Source: Clostridiales bacterium (GTDB lineage Bacteria; Bacillota; Clostridia; Oscillospirales; Acutalibacteraceae). Taken from it: a stretch of DNA of 19,003 nucleotides. Of this stretch, positions 1-5,889 are shown one piece after another; position 1 is the stretch's first letter, and each line of letters begins with the position of its first letter. Made by a program: the position numbers and the translations under genes. Below the pieces are notes generated by a model. That model did no database searches, was not told the origin of the DNA, and saw nothing but the letters and a program-made list of their open reading frames with translations. The stretch lies in the NCBI GenBank assembly GCA_019416395.1, contig DXXH01000039.1, forward strand, positions 2,661-21,663, read 5' to 3'.

Positions 1-581
1 GAATACCCCAGCCGCTGCAAAGCCGCTACCGCCCGGCGGCGGATCTTCTCGTCTTCCCGCCACAAAGGGTACCGCTTGGAAAGCACCTGGGCCATATTCT
101 CTTCCGCCAGCCCCTGGCTTTCCTCTTCCTCCTGGTACTGGGCAAGAATTTGGCTGATGATCTCCCGGTCGATGCCCTTCCGGAGAAGCTCCTGCTTCAC
201 CCGCCGGGCCCCATACCGCTTCCGGGTGAACAGCTCCCGGGCGTAGCTTTCCCCATAGGCCTGGTCGTCGATCAGCCCGATCTCTTCCAGATGGTCCGCC
301 GCCGCTTGGGCCGCTTCCCGGGAAGCCGCTGTCCGGGCAATTTTCTCCGTCAGCTCCCGCTTGCTGTGGCTCCGGTGCTCCAGCAGGGTCAGGGCTTTTT
401 CCCTGGCCCGCCGGGCGTCCGACCGCTCCACCAGCTCTTCCAGTTCTTCCGGGGTCACCTGGTCCCCCAGGCGCAGACGGGACAGCGCAAACACTTCCGT
501 GTCGATTTTCGGCCCCGGCTCCCCGTCCAGGTACAGCTGGGTCAGGCCTTTCCGCCGGGGTTCCGCCGCTGTCAGCTCCAT
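1..581 (-). CDS. recX: Regulatory protein RecX (3' end beyond window)
   Basis: RecX modulates RecA by binding within the RecA-DNA filament groove. Reading the minus strand from 581 gives an open frame of 193 codons to the window edge, starting MELTAAEPRRKGLTQLYLDG. It continues with the helical repeats typical of RecX: REKALTLLEHRSHSKRELTE at about residues 59-78, then the IGLIDDQAYGESYAREL segment at about 101-117, RKRYGARRVKQELLRKGI at about 120-137, and a third repeat with YPLWREDEKIRRRAVAALQRLGY at the edge. The C terminus is cut off by the window. The ATG (581-579) overlaps the recA stop in a TAATG arrangement, so translation is probably coupled. The recA-recX order is common in bacteria. 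Family assignment is firm; only the last residues are unseen. Confidence 0.93.
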   Translation of the reverse strand, partial: MELTAAEPRRKGLTQLYLDGEPGPKIDTEVFALSRLRLGDQVTPEELEELVERSDARRAREKALTLLEHRSHSKRELTEKIARTAASREAAQAAADHLEEIGLIDDQAYGESYARELFTRKRYGARRVKQELLRKGIDREIISQILAQYQEEEESQGLAEENMAQVLSKRYPLWREDEKIRRRAVAALQRLGY

Positions 582-1783
582 TAGTCGTCGTCCACCGTGA
601 TGTCAATGCTCTTTTTGGCCGCCGTCTTATTGGCCGGAGCCGCCGGGGCTGCCGATGCTCCCGGGGCCGCACCAGGGGCTTCTTCCCCCGCCGCGGAAAC
701 CTCTACCGGTTTAGCCACTTCCCTGGGGGCGGGCCGGTTGGGGATCTTATCGTACAGCTTGTCCACGTTCTCCCGGACCTGCTGCTCGATTTCGTCGGCC
801 ATTTCCGGGTGGTTGGTAAGGAATTCCTTGGAATTGTCCCGGCCTTGGCCGATCCGCTCCCCGTTGTAAGAGAACCAGGCGCCGCTCTTTTGGACGATCT
901 CCAGTTTCACCGCAATGTCCAACAGCTCGCCCATACGGGAAATGCCTGTGCCGTACATGATGTCGAATTCCGCCGTACGGAAGGGCGGGGCGATCTTATT
1001 TTTCACCACTTTGGCCCGGGTCCGGGCGCCGATGATGTCTGTGCCGCTTTTGATGACCTCAGCTTTGCGCACCTCAATGCGCACAGAGGAATAGAACTTC
1101 AAAGCCCGGCCGCCGGGGGTGACTTCCGGGTTGCCGTACATGACGCCCACCTTTTCACGGAGCTGGTTGATAAAGATGGCCACGCAGTTGGATTTGGAGA
1201 TGGCGCCTGCCAATTTCCGCAGGGCCTGGCTCATCAAACGTGCCTGCAAGCCCACGTGGGAATCTCCCATCTCGCCCTCGATTTCCGCCCGGGGCACCAG
1301 GGCCGCCACAGAGTCCACCACGATCACATCGATGGCGTTGGAGCGCACCAGGGCCTCGGTGATTTCCAAGGCCTGCTCGCCGGTATCCGGCTGGCTCACC
1401 AGCAGGCTGTCCACGTCCACTCCCAGGTTCCCGGCATACACCGGGTCCAGGGCGTGTTCCACGTCGATGAAGGCGGCGTTGCCCCCCTGCTTCTGCCCCT
1501 CGGCGATGCAGTGCAGGGCCAAGGTGGTCTTACCAGAGGATTCCGGCCCGTAGATCTCGATGATCCGCCCCCGGGGCATGCCGCCGATCCCCAATGCCAG
1601 GTCCAGAGACAAGGACCCGGTGGGAATAGCCTCCACGTTCAGGGCGGAATCCTGCCCCAGCCGCATGACGGCCCCTTCCCCAAACTGCTTTTTGATCTGG
1701 GCCAGGGCCGTTTCCAAAGCTTTGGCCTTTTCCTCCGCCCCGTTGCTGGCCTTGGCTGCCGCCGCCCGCTTGCTTTCCGCCAT
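581..1783 (-). CDS. recA: Recombinase RecA
   Basis: RecA forms ATP-dependent filaments on single-stranded DNA, catalyses strand exchange and triggers LexA self-cleavage. The 400-aa product has Walker A GPESSGKTT at residues 79-87, loop L1 around EGEMGDSHVG (169-178) and loop L2 around NPEVTPGGRALKFYSS (218-233). The C-terminal region carries an Ala/Pro/Glu-rich linker (about 351-385) and an acidic tip ending ITVDDD. This makes it longer than the usual ~350 aa, and the extra length is in that tail. The frame is open further upstream to 1861, but AGGAGG lies 8 nt before the ATG at 1783 (MAESK), so that start is chosen. An in-frame ATG two codons earlier is too close to the ribosome site. recX follows with a one-base overlap. 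A promoter and LexA box lie upstream, consistent with SOS control. Confidence 0.98.
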   Translation of the reverse strand: MAESKRAAAAKASNGAEEKAKALETALAQIKKQFGEGAVMRLGQDSALNVEAIPTGSLSLDLALGIGGMPRGRIIEIYGPESSGKTTLALHCIAEGQKQGGNAAFIDVEHALDPVYAGNLGVDVDSLLVSQPDTGEQALEITEALVRSNAIDVIVVDSVAALVPRAEIEGEMGDSHVGLQARLMSQALRKLAGAISKSNCVAIFINQLREKVGVMYGNPEVTPGGRALKFYSSVRIEVRKAEVIKSGTDIIGARTRAKVVKNKIAPPFRTAEFDIMYGTGISRMGELLDIAVKLEIVQKSGAWFSYNGERIGQGRDNSKEFLTNHPEMADEIEQQVRENVDKLYDKIPNRPAPREVAKPVEVSAAGEEAPGAAPGASAAPAAPANKTAAKKSIDITVDDD

Positions 1784-1820
1784 ATCCATAACCTCCTGTG
1801 AAGCGTTGTTTCTGTCCTTT

Positions 1821-1849
1821 ATTATAAAAGAATCCGCCGGGAAAAGCAA
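1821..1849 (-). promoter_or_regulatory. recA promoter
   Basis: On the minus strand a perfect -10 TATAAT (1826-1821) follows a weak -35 TTGCTT (1849-1844) with a 17-bp spacer. The predicted start is near 1814, about 30 nt before the recA ATG. It is a sigma-A type promoter by sequence only. Confidence 0.75.
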
Positions 1850-1867
1850 TGGATTTCCCAAAATTTC

Positions 1868-1881
1868 CGAACAAATGTTTT
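1868..1881 (-). promoter_or_regulatory. LexA/DinR box upstream of recA
   Basis: The minus strand reads AAAACATTTGTTCG, which matches 11 of 14 bases of the B. subtilis-type SOS box CGAACATATGTTCG. One half (GTTCG) is perfect and the other is degenerate. It lies about 18 bp upstream of the recA -35 and just past the stop of the neighbouring kinase gene. LexA repression of recA is well known in Firmicutes; binding here is inferred. Confidence 0.7.
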
Positions 1882-1886
1882 AATTT

Positions 1887-2378
1887 TCAATACTTCCCCG
1901 CCAATTCCCGTTCGTCCGGAGGCTGGAACAGGCCGGCCCATTCCTCCAGGTCTTCCCGGGTGATGGTTTGGAACACATCGTTCCGGCCTTCCCGACACCG
2001 AAGCTCCAACCGCCGGCAAAGCTCTTCCAAGGGAGCGTGGACGTAGCGGATCTGGAACTTTGCCCACAAAGCCACGGCTTCCCGGTATTTCTCTTCCCGC
2101 TGCTCTTTGGCCCAAAAGCCGTAATCCAGGATCACGCTGACCCCTTTTTCTAACAGCTTTTTCCCCAGGGACCACATGAGAGCCTCCACCCGGTCGTGAC
2201 GGCTGTCGTGAAGCTGGTGCTGCTGGGGATCGTGAAAATCGTCCCCAAACAAAAACAGATGCCATTCGTCCGGGGTAAACCGCACTGCCCCCGTCTCTTC
2301 TTCCAACTGCTTGGCCAACGTGGTCTTGCCCGCTCCCGGCAGGCCCACCATCAAGGTGAGCGTAGGTGTTTTGTCCAT
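1887..2378 (-). CDS. Small P-loop ATPase/kinase-like protein (AAA_33 type)
   Basis: This 163-aa protein has Walker A GLPGAGKTT at residues 12-20, then RFTPDEWHLFLFG at about 33-45, where the acidic residues resemble the substrate site of small kinases. A Walker-B-like strand VILDYGFW lies at 82-89, and an Arg-rich lid-like region (LCRRLELRCREGR) at about 120-132. Length and order fit the AAA_33/zeta-toxin-like nucleotide or small-molecule kinases usually annotated as ATP-binding protein. The substrate cannot be told. The ATG at 2378 (MDKTPTL) is chosen because GGAGAGGA lies just upstream; the frame is open 17 codons further but without a better site. It has its own strong promoter and is divergent from an ABC-F gene. 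No terminator separates it from the recA promoter. Confidence 0.8.
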   Translation of the reverse strand: MDKTPTLTLMVGLPGAGKTTLAKQLEEETGAVRFTPDEWHLFLFGDDFHDPQQHQLHDSRHDRVEALMWSLGKKLLEKGVSVILDYGFWAKEQREEKYREAVALWAKFQIRYVHAPLEELCRRLELRCREGRNDVFQTITREDLEEWAGLFQPPDERELAGKY

Positions 2379-2400
2379 GAAATCCTCTCCTTTGGTTCGT

Positions 2401-2429
2401 ATCATAGGGGATTGCTCCGGGTTTGTCAA
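2401..2429 (-). promoter_or_regulatory. Promoter of the P-loop kinase gene
   Basis: The minus strand has a perfect -35 TTGACA (2429-2424), a 17-bp spacer and -10 TATGAT (2406-2401). The predicted start near 2394 gives a 5' leader of only about 16 nt before the ATG at 2378. The -35 overlaps one arm of the inverted repeat shared with the divergent ABC-F promoter. Confidence 0.8.
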
Positions 2430-2469
2430 CGCCTCTTTTTTCTTTCTCCCGGAAAACCCGTTGACAAAC
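2421..2469. repeat. 11-bp perfect inverted repeat spanning two divergent -35 boxes
   Basis: GTTTGTCAACG (2421-2431) and CGTTGACAAAC (2459-2469) are exact reverse complements separated by 27 bp. Each arm contains the -35 TTGACA of one of two divergent promoters. The five matching bases outside the hexamer exceed what the promoter consensus alone requires, so a shared operator is possible. Function is inferred only. Confidence 0.6.
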
Positions 2470-2489
2470 GTCCCCCTTCGTGCTATCCT
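2461..2489 (+). promoter_or_regulatory. Promoter of the ABC-F gene leader
   Basis: Perfect -35 TTGACA (2461-2466), 17-bp spacer, and -10 TATCCT (2484-2489) preceded by TGC, forming an extended -10 (TGn). The predicted start is near 2496, leaving a leader of about 240 nt before the ABC-F ATG. Confidence 0.75.
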
Positions 2490-2506
2490 GTGCCTAACAA
2501 CCTAAA

Positions 2507-2530
2507 ATGAATGGAGTGGAAAGATGTTAG
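2507..2530 (+). CDS. Possible 7-codon leader peptide upstream of the ABC-F gene
   Basis: An ATG about 11 nt after the predicted transcription start opens a short frame, MNGVERC, followed by TAG. No ribosome site is visible, so translation would have to be leaderless-like. A second ATG at 2511 opens a longer frame (MEWKDVSISLRTGKTEIR and on) that continues out of frame into the ABC-F gene and uses codons rare in this window (ATA, AGA, AGG). Either could be the sensor uORF of an attenuator; both are unproven. Confidence 0.25.
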   Translation: MNGVERC

Positions 2531-2684
2531 TATAAGCCTCAGAACGGGAAAGACGGAAATTAGGCTTTCGGGCGTGACCCGGGGGCGGTTCCGTGCTGCC
2601 GGTTTTTGTGGCTTAGGGCATCTTTTTTTCTTTGGGGAAGCTGGGCGCTTTCGCGTCTTTGGCTTGCCTTTCTCTGAGATGTCA

Positions 2685-2716
2685 GGGCCTGTTCCGGCTG
2701 CGGAACAGGCCCTTTT
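2685..2716 (+). terminator. Intrinsic terminator in the ABC-F leader
   Basis: GGGCCTGTTCCG (2685-2696) pairs perfectly with CGGAACAGGCCC (2701-2712) over 12 bp with a GCTG loop, followed by TTTT. It sits only about 20 nt before the ABC-F start, between its promoter and ribosome site, so it most likely gates read-through rather than ending an upstream gene. Confidence 0.8.
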
Positions 2717-2736
2717 CGTATCCAAGGAGATGTGGC

Positions 2737-4353
2737 ATGCTACAAATCAGGAATTTAAACGTGACCATGAAAAAAGATCTGCGCCAGCTGCTTCGGGAGT
2801 TCACCTTCGCCTTGAACCCCGGGGACAAAGCCGCCATCATTGGGGAAGAAGGCAACGGGAAATCCACCCTACTCAAGCTCCTCTATGACCCGGCTCTGGT
2901 GGAAGGCTATGTGGAATACACCGGAACCATTCAGAAAGACGGCATGATTCTGGGATACCTGTCCCAGGAGCTTCCCCCGGAACAGGCAGAGCTTACCGCC
3001 TATGAATTCTGCTGCCAGGAGCCTGCCTTCCTGGACGCTTCTTCCGGGGAGCTGGCTGGGGCTTCCCGGAAACTGCGGTTTCCCATGGAGTGGTTTTACT
3101 CCGACCGGAAGATGGGGACATTTTCTGGCGGGGAAAAGGTAAAGCTGCGCATGGCCTTGCTCACCCTGCGCCAGCCGGACTGCTACCTGCTGGACGAACC
3201 TTCCAACGACCTGGACATTGAAACTCTCCGGTGGCTGGAAGAGTTTATCCAAAACTGCCAGGCCCCAGTGCTGTATATTTCTCACGACGAGATGTTGCTG
3301 GAACGGACAGCAAACGTCATCGTGCATATGGAACAGCTCCGGCGGAAGACACTGCCCCGGTGGACTGTGGCCCGTATGGGCTACCGCCAGTACGTGGAAG
3401 AGCGGCTGCAAAAATTCGCCCACCAGGAACAGCTTGCCCGAAAAGAGCGGGAAGAAGACCGAAAACAGCAGGAAAAGCTCCGGAAAATCCAACAGAAAGT
3501 GGAGCACCGGCTGGATTCCATCTCCCATGCGGAACGGGACCACGTGGGACAGCTTTTGAAAAAGAAAATGAAGGCGGCAAAATCCATGGAGCGCCGGTTC
3601 GACCGGGAGCGGGAAGACATGACCGAATTCCCCGACAGCGAGGAAGCTATTCTGGTGGGGTTTGGGGAGAATACTTCCCTGCCCAGCGGCAAAACCGTGG
3701 TGGATTTCACCCTTCCCCAGCTGTTTGCCGGGGAAACGCCCAGCGGCCCGGAAGGGGCGGGTTTTTCCGGCGGGGATTCCGGCGCACCGGGAACACAACC
3801 CCTGGCGGAAAACCTGCGGCTGTACGTGCGGGGACCGGAGCATGTGGGGATCATCGGCCATAACGGGGCGGGAAAAACCACCTTTCTCCGGAAGCTGGCC
3901 CAGGAGCTGCTGAGCCGCTCCGATCTGCGGGCAGCCTATATGCCCCAGGACTACGGGGAGACGGTGAACCAGGACCAGACCCCGGTGGAATTCCTGGCGA
4001 AAACCGGGGAAAAGGAGGAGCTGACCCGTGTAAAGACGTATTTGGGCAGCATGAAATACACCCCGGAAGAGCAGGAACACACCATACGGGAACTGTCGGG
4101 CGGGCAGAAGGCCAAGCTGTTTTTCCTGAAAATGATTCTGGACGGCAGCAATGTGCTGGTGCTGGACGAGCCCACCCGGAACTTCAGTCCCTTGTCCGGG
4201 CCGGTAATTCGGGGGATCCTGGAAGATTTCCCCGGGTGCATCATCAGCGTTTCCCACGACCGGAAATACTTGGGCCAGGTATGCTCCACCCTGTACCGGC
4301 TGGAGCCGGAAGGCCTGGTGAAAATGGATAACCCCTGGGCGGAAGGGGAATGA
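2737..4353 (+). CDS. ABC-F family ATPase, probable ribosome-protection (antibiotic resistance type)
   Basis: The 538-aa soluble protein has two ABC domains and no membrane segment, the ABC-F layout. Domain 1: Walker A GEEGNGKST (36-44), signature FSGGE (129-133), Walker B ending at Glu154 in LLDEPSNDLD, and SHDE (182-185). A charged coiled-coil linker runs from about 205 to 300. Domain 2: Walker A GHNGAGKTT (374-382), LSGGQ (453-457), Walker B VLVLDE (473-478) followed by PTRNFSPLS in place of the usual PTNHLD, and SHD (506-508). A Gly/Pro/Ser-rich insert lies at about 331-355. ABC-F proteins act in the ribosomal E site, and resistance types expel drugs bound to the ribosome. The ATG at 2737 is chosen because AAGGAGA precedes it; the frame is open 35 codons upstream through the terminator. 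The attenuator-like leader supports a resistance role. Drug spectrum cannot be read. Confidence 0.88.
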   Translation: MLQIRNLNVTMKKDLRQLLREFTFALNPGDKAAIIGEEGNGKSTLLKLLYDPALVEGYVEYTGTIQKDGMILGYLSQELPPEQAELTAYEFCCQEPAFLDASSGELAGASRKLRFPMEWFYSDRKMGTFSGGEKVKLRMALLTLRQPDCYLLDEPSNDLDIETLRWLEEFIQNCQAPVLYISHDEMLLERTANVIVHMEQLRRKTLPRWTVARMGYRQYVEERLQKFAHQEQLARKEREEDRKQQEKLRKIQQKVEHRLDSISHAERDHVGQLLKKKMKAAKSMERRFDREREDMTEFPDSEEAILVGFGENTSLPSGKTVVDFTLPQLFAGETPSGPEGAGFSGGDSGAPGTQPLAENLRLYVRGPEHVGIIGHNGAGKTTFLRKLAQELLSRSDLRAAYMPQDYGETVNQDQTPVEFLAKTGEKEELTRVKTYLGSMKYTPEEQEHTIRELSGGQKAKLFFLKMILDGSNVLVLDEPTRNFSPLSGPVIRGILEDFPGCIISVSHDRKYLGQVCSTLYRLEPEGLVKMDNPWAEGE

Positions 4354-4362
4354 AACCAACAG

Positions 4363-4395
4363 AAAGGGCTGTGACGGGATCCGTCACAGCCCTTT
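4363..4395. terminator. Bidirectional terminator between ABC-F and M28 genes
   Basis: AAAGGGCTGTGACGG (4363-4377) and CCGTCACAGCCCTTT (4381-4395) form a perfect 15-bp stem with a 3-nt loop. T-runs appear on both strands, so it can end both the plus-strand ABC-F gene (stop at 4353) and the minus-strand peptidase gene (stop at 4402). Confidence 0.9.
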
Positions 4396-4401
4396 TCCAG
4401 G

Positions 4402-5679
4402 TTACTTTTCTTCCCCGACCTCGGAGAGTTCCTTTTTATACAGGTACTTTTCCACATCTTCTTCCACATTCTTGGGAATCTTCCGCTCTACCGGCAGCAC
4501 CTTGGCGTTGGCCATGGTCTTGCCGAACTCCAACACGATCCCTGTGGTCTTTTGCAGCGCTTCCGCGGAGAGGAAGTCCAGGGTATCGAAACGGTTGTGG
4601 ATATAGGCCGCGCCTGCCGCTCCGTCCCGGCTGAAGTTCACTCCCGGTATGCCGCTGTCGGCAAAGGGGATGCTGTCGCTGGAATAGATGCCCTGTTTCA
4701 CCTCGGCCCCAAAACCGTGGATCTTGGTGAAGTACTCTAGGAAGGTGGCCAGTTTCTCTTCCGCTGTAGCGGTGATCCGTTCCACGCCCAGCACAGGGCC
4801 GCCCACGTCCACATTGATCATCAGCAGGTGATCTTTCAGCTCGTCCTTATGGCCTTTCACATAAGCCCAGCTGCCTTCCAGGCCGATTTCCTCAGACCCG
4901 TACCACATGAATTTCAAAGTCCGCTTGGGGGGATTCTCCTTGAAGTACCGGAGCACTTCCATATTGATCACGCTGCCTGCGCCGTTGTCGTACACGCCTT
5001 TGGAGTAGGCCACCGAGTCGTAGTGGGCGCCAAAAGAGATGATCTCTTCCGGCTTCTCGGTGCCCAGCACCGTGGCCACCACGTTGTGGGAAGTCCATTC
5101 CTCAGTGCGGCCCTTCAAAACCATCCGGGCCTTGCAGGCGCCCTTGCGCACCATGTCGATGGCGTCCAGCACCCGGGTATGGACCATGGGCACATTGCCG
5201 AAGGCCCGGAGGGTCCGGCGAAGCTTCCGGGTGGAAAGGTCGGTTTCTTCCCGACGGTCCCGGAGCTGCCCTTCCATGGTGACGATGCCCGCCACGCCGG
5301 CCTTCATCAGCTTCTTGAACAGGGGCACCCGCATAAAGCCGTTGACCAGCACGATCTTCCCCCGGGCCTCGGCCAAATCCACATCGCTGCCGTTTTCCAC
5401 ATAGAGGAATTCCGCCTCCAGTCCCCCCTCAGGGGTATTCTCGGCGCACTGATACCCTGTTACGGGATATTCCTGATAAAAGGGCTCCAGAATTTCCAAC
5501 TTGGCTTCTTCCACGATGCCCTGTTCGATTTCAAAAGGCTCGATAATCGCCGGTACGCCGATGGCGTCGCACTCGGCTTTCAGGATCTGGGCCGCTTTCT
5601 CCTCTTCAGGCGATCCGGCGATCCGGCTGAACCCGATTTTCTCCAGCAGCTCCATCTCCCGCTTCCCACAGATTTCCAT
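4402..5679 (-). CDS. M28 family zinc metallopeptidase (aminopeptidase type)
   Basis: M28 enzymes remove amino-terminal residues from peptides using two zinc ions. This 425-aa protein shows the full set of expected ligands: His219 in GAHYDS, the bridging Asp231 in VYDNGAG, catalytic Glu263 with Glu264 in GSEEIG, Asp291 in INVDVGG and His361 in YIHNRFD. Residues about 60-200 hold a PA-like insert (ARGKIVLVNG, then KLMKAGVAGIVTM) before the catalytic core resumes at SHNVVATVLGTEKP. There is no signal peptide or membrane segment, so it is probably cytoplasmic, unlike many secreted M28 enzymes. AGGAGG stands 8 nt before the ATG at 5679. It is a single-gene unit with its own promoter and a shared terminator. 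Substrate specificity is unknown; a role in peptide turnover is inferred. Confidence 0.9.
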   Translation of the reverse strand: MEICGKREMELLEKIGFSRIAGSPEEEKAAQILKAECDAIGVPAIIEPFEIEQGIVEEAKLEILEPFYQEYPVTGYQCAENTPEGGLEAEFLYVENGSDVDLAEARGKIVLVNGFMRVPLFKKLMKAGVAGIVTMEGQLRDRREETDLSTRKLRRTLRAFGNVPMVHTRVLDAIDMVRKGACKARMVLKGRTEEWTSHNVVATVLGTEKPEEIISFGAHYDSVAYSKGVYDNGAGSVINMEVLRYFKENPPKRTLKFMWYGSEEIGLEGSWAYVKGHKDELKDHLLMINVDVGGPVLGVERITATAEEKLATFLEYFTKIHGFGAEVKQGIYSSDSIPFADSGIPGVNFSRDGAAGAAYIHNRFDTLDFLSAEALQKTTGIVLEFGKTMANAKVLPVERKIPKNVEEDVEKYLYKKELSEVGEEK

Positions 5680-5711
5680 GGTGTGATCCTCCTTTATTTT
5701 CCAAATACCGC

Positions 5712-5738
5712 AAGACCCGGGGCAATTCCCCAGGTCTT
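5712..5738 (-). other. Stem-loop at the predicted 5' end of the M28 mRNA
   Basis: AAGACC and GGTCTT (5712-5717/5733-5738) plus GGGG/CCCC (5719-5722/5728-5731) form a hairpin with one mismatch and a 5-nt loop. It begins about 6 nt after the predicted transcription start near 5744. No T-run follows on the minus strand, so it is not a terminator. It could stabilise the mRNA or be an operator. Confidence 0.5.
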
Positions 5739-5750
5739 CGCTCTAGTAAA

Positions 5751-5780
5751 GTTATACACCACAACAGCGCTTTCCGTCAA
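5751..5780 (-). promoter_or_regulatory. Promoter of the M28 peptidase gene
   Basis: The minus strand reads -35 TTGACG (5780-5775), an 18-bp spacer and -10 TATAAC (5756-5751). The predicted start near 5744 leaves a 65-nt leader. Confidence 0.7.
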
Positions 5781-5807
5781 GGAGTTTCCCCATCACCCGG
5801 CCAACGG

Positions 5808-5865
5808 AAAAATCCCCCAGCCTTCCGCCTCGCCTTTTGCGCGTGGCTTCCGCTGGGGGATTTTT
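5808..5865 (-). terminator. Terminator of the cysE-cysS operon
   Basis: Downstream of the cysS stop, AAAAATCCCCCAGC (minus strand from 5865) pairs perfectly over 14 bp with GCTGGGGGATTTTT (ending at 5808). The roughly 30-nt loop can fold further. The 3' arm ends in a T-run. Confidence 0.8.
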
Positions 5866-5889
5866 GGTTTTGCACCGCTTCCGGAACTG

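Larger units (their letters stand above)
2496..2736 (+). promoter_or_regulatory. Structured leader of the ABC-F gene (putative attenuator)
   Basis: This 240-nt stretch lies between the promoter and the ABC-F start. It holds a short hairpin AAGCCT/AGGCTT (2534-2539/2562-2567), a possible 7-bp long-range stem GGCATCT/AGATGTC (2617-2623/2677-2683) and a perfect terminator hairpin at 2685-2716. GAACGGG (2542-2548) could pair with CCTGTTC (2688-2694) in the terminator's 5' arm and act as an antiterminator. Ribosome-sensing leaders of this layout are known for antibiotic-resistance ABC-F genes. The pairing model here is inference from eye-reading. Confidence 0.6.

Noticed and set aside
2869..4359. 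Minus-strand open frame of 496 codons opposite the ABC-F gene
   Set aside because: It is a mirror of a gene with all ABC motifs; no ribosome site or domain supports it.
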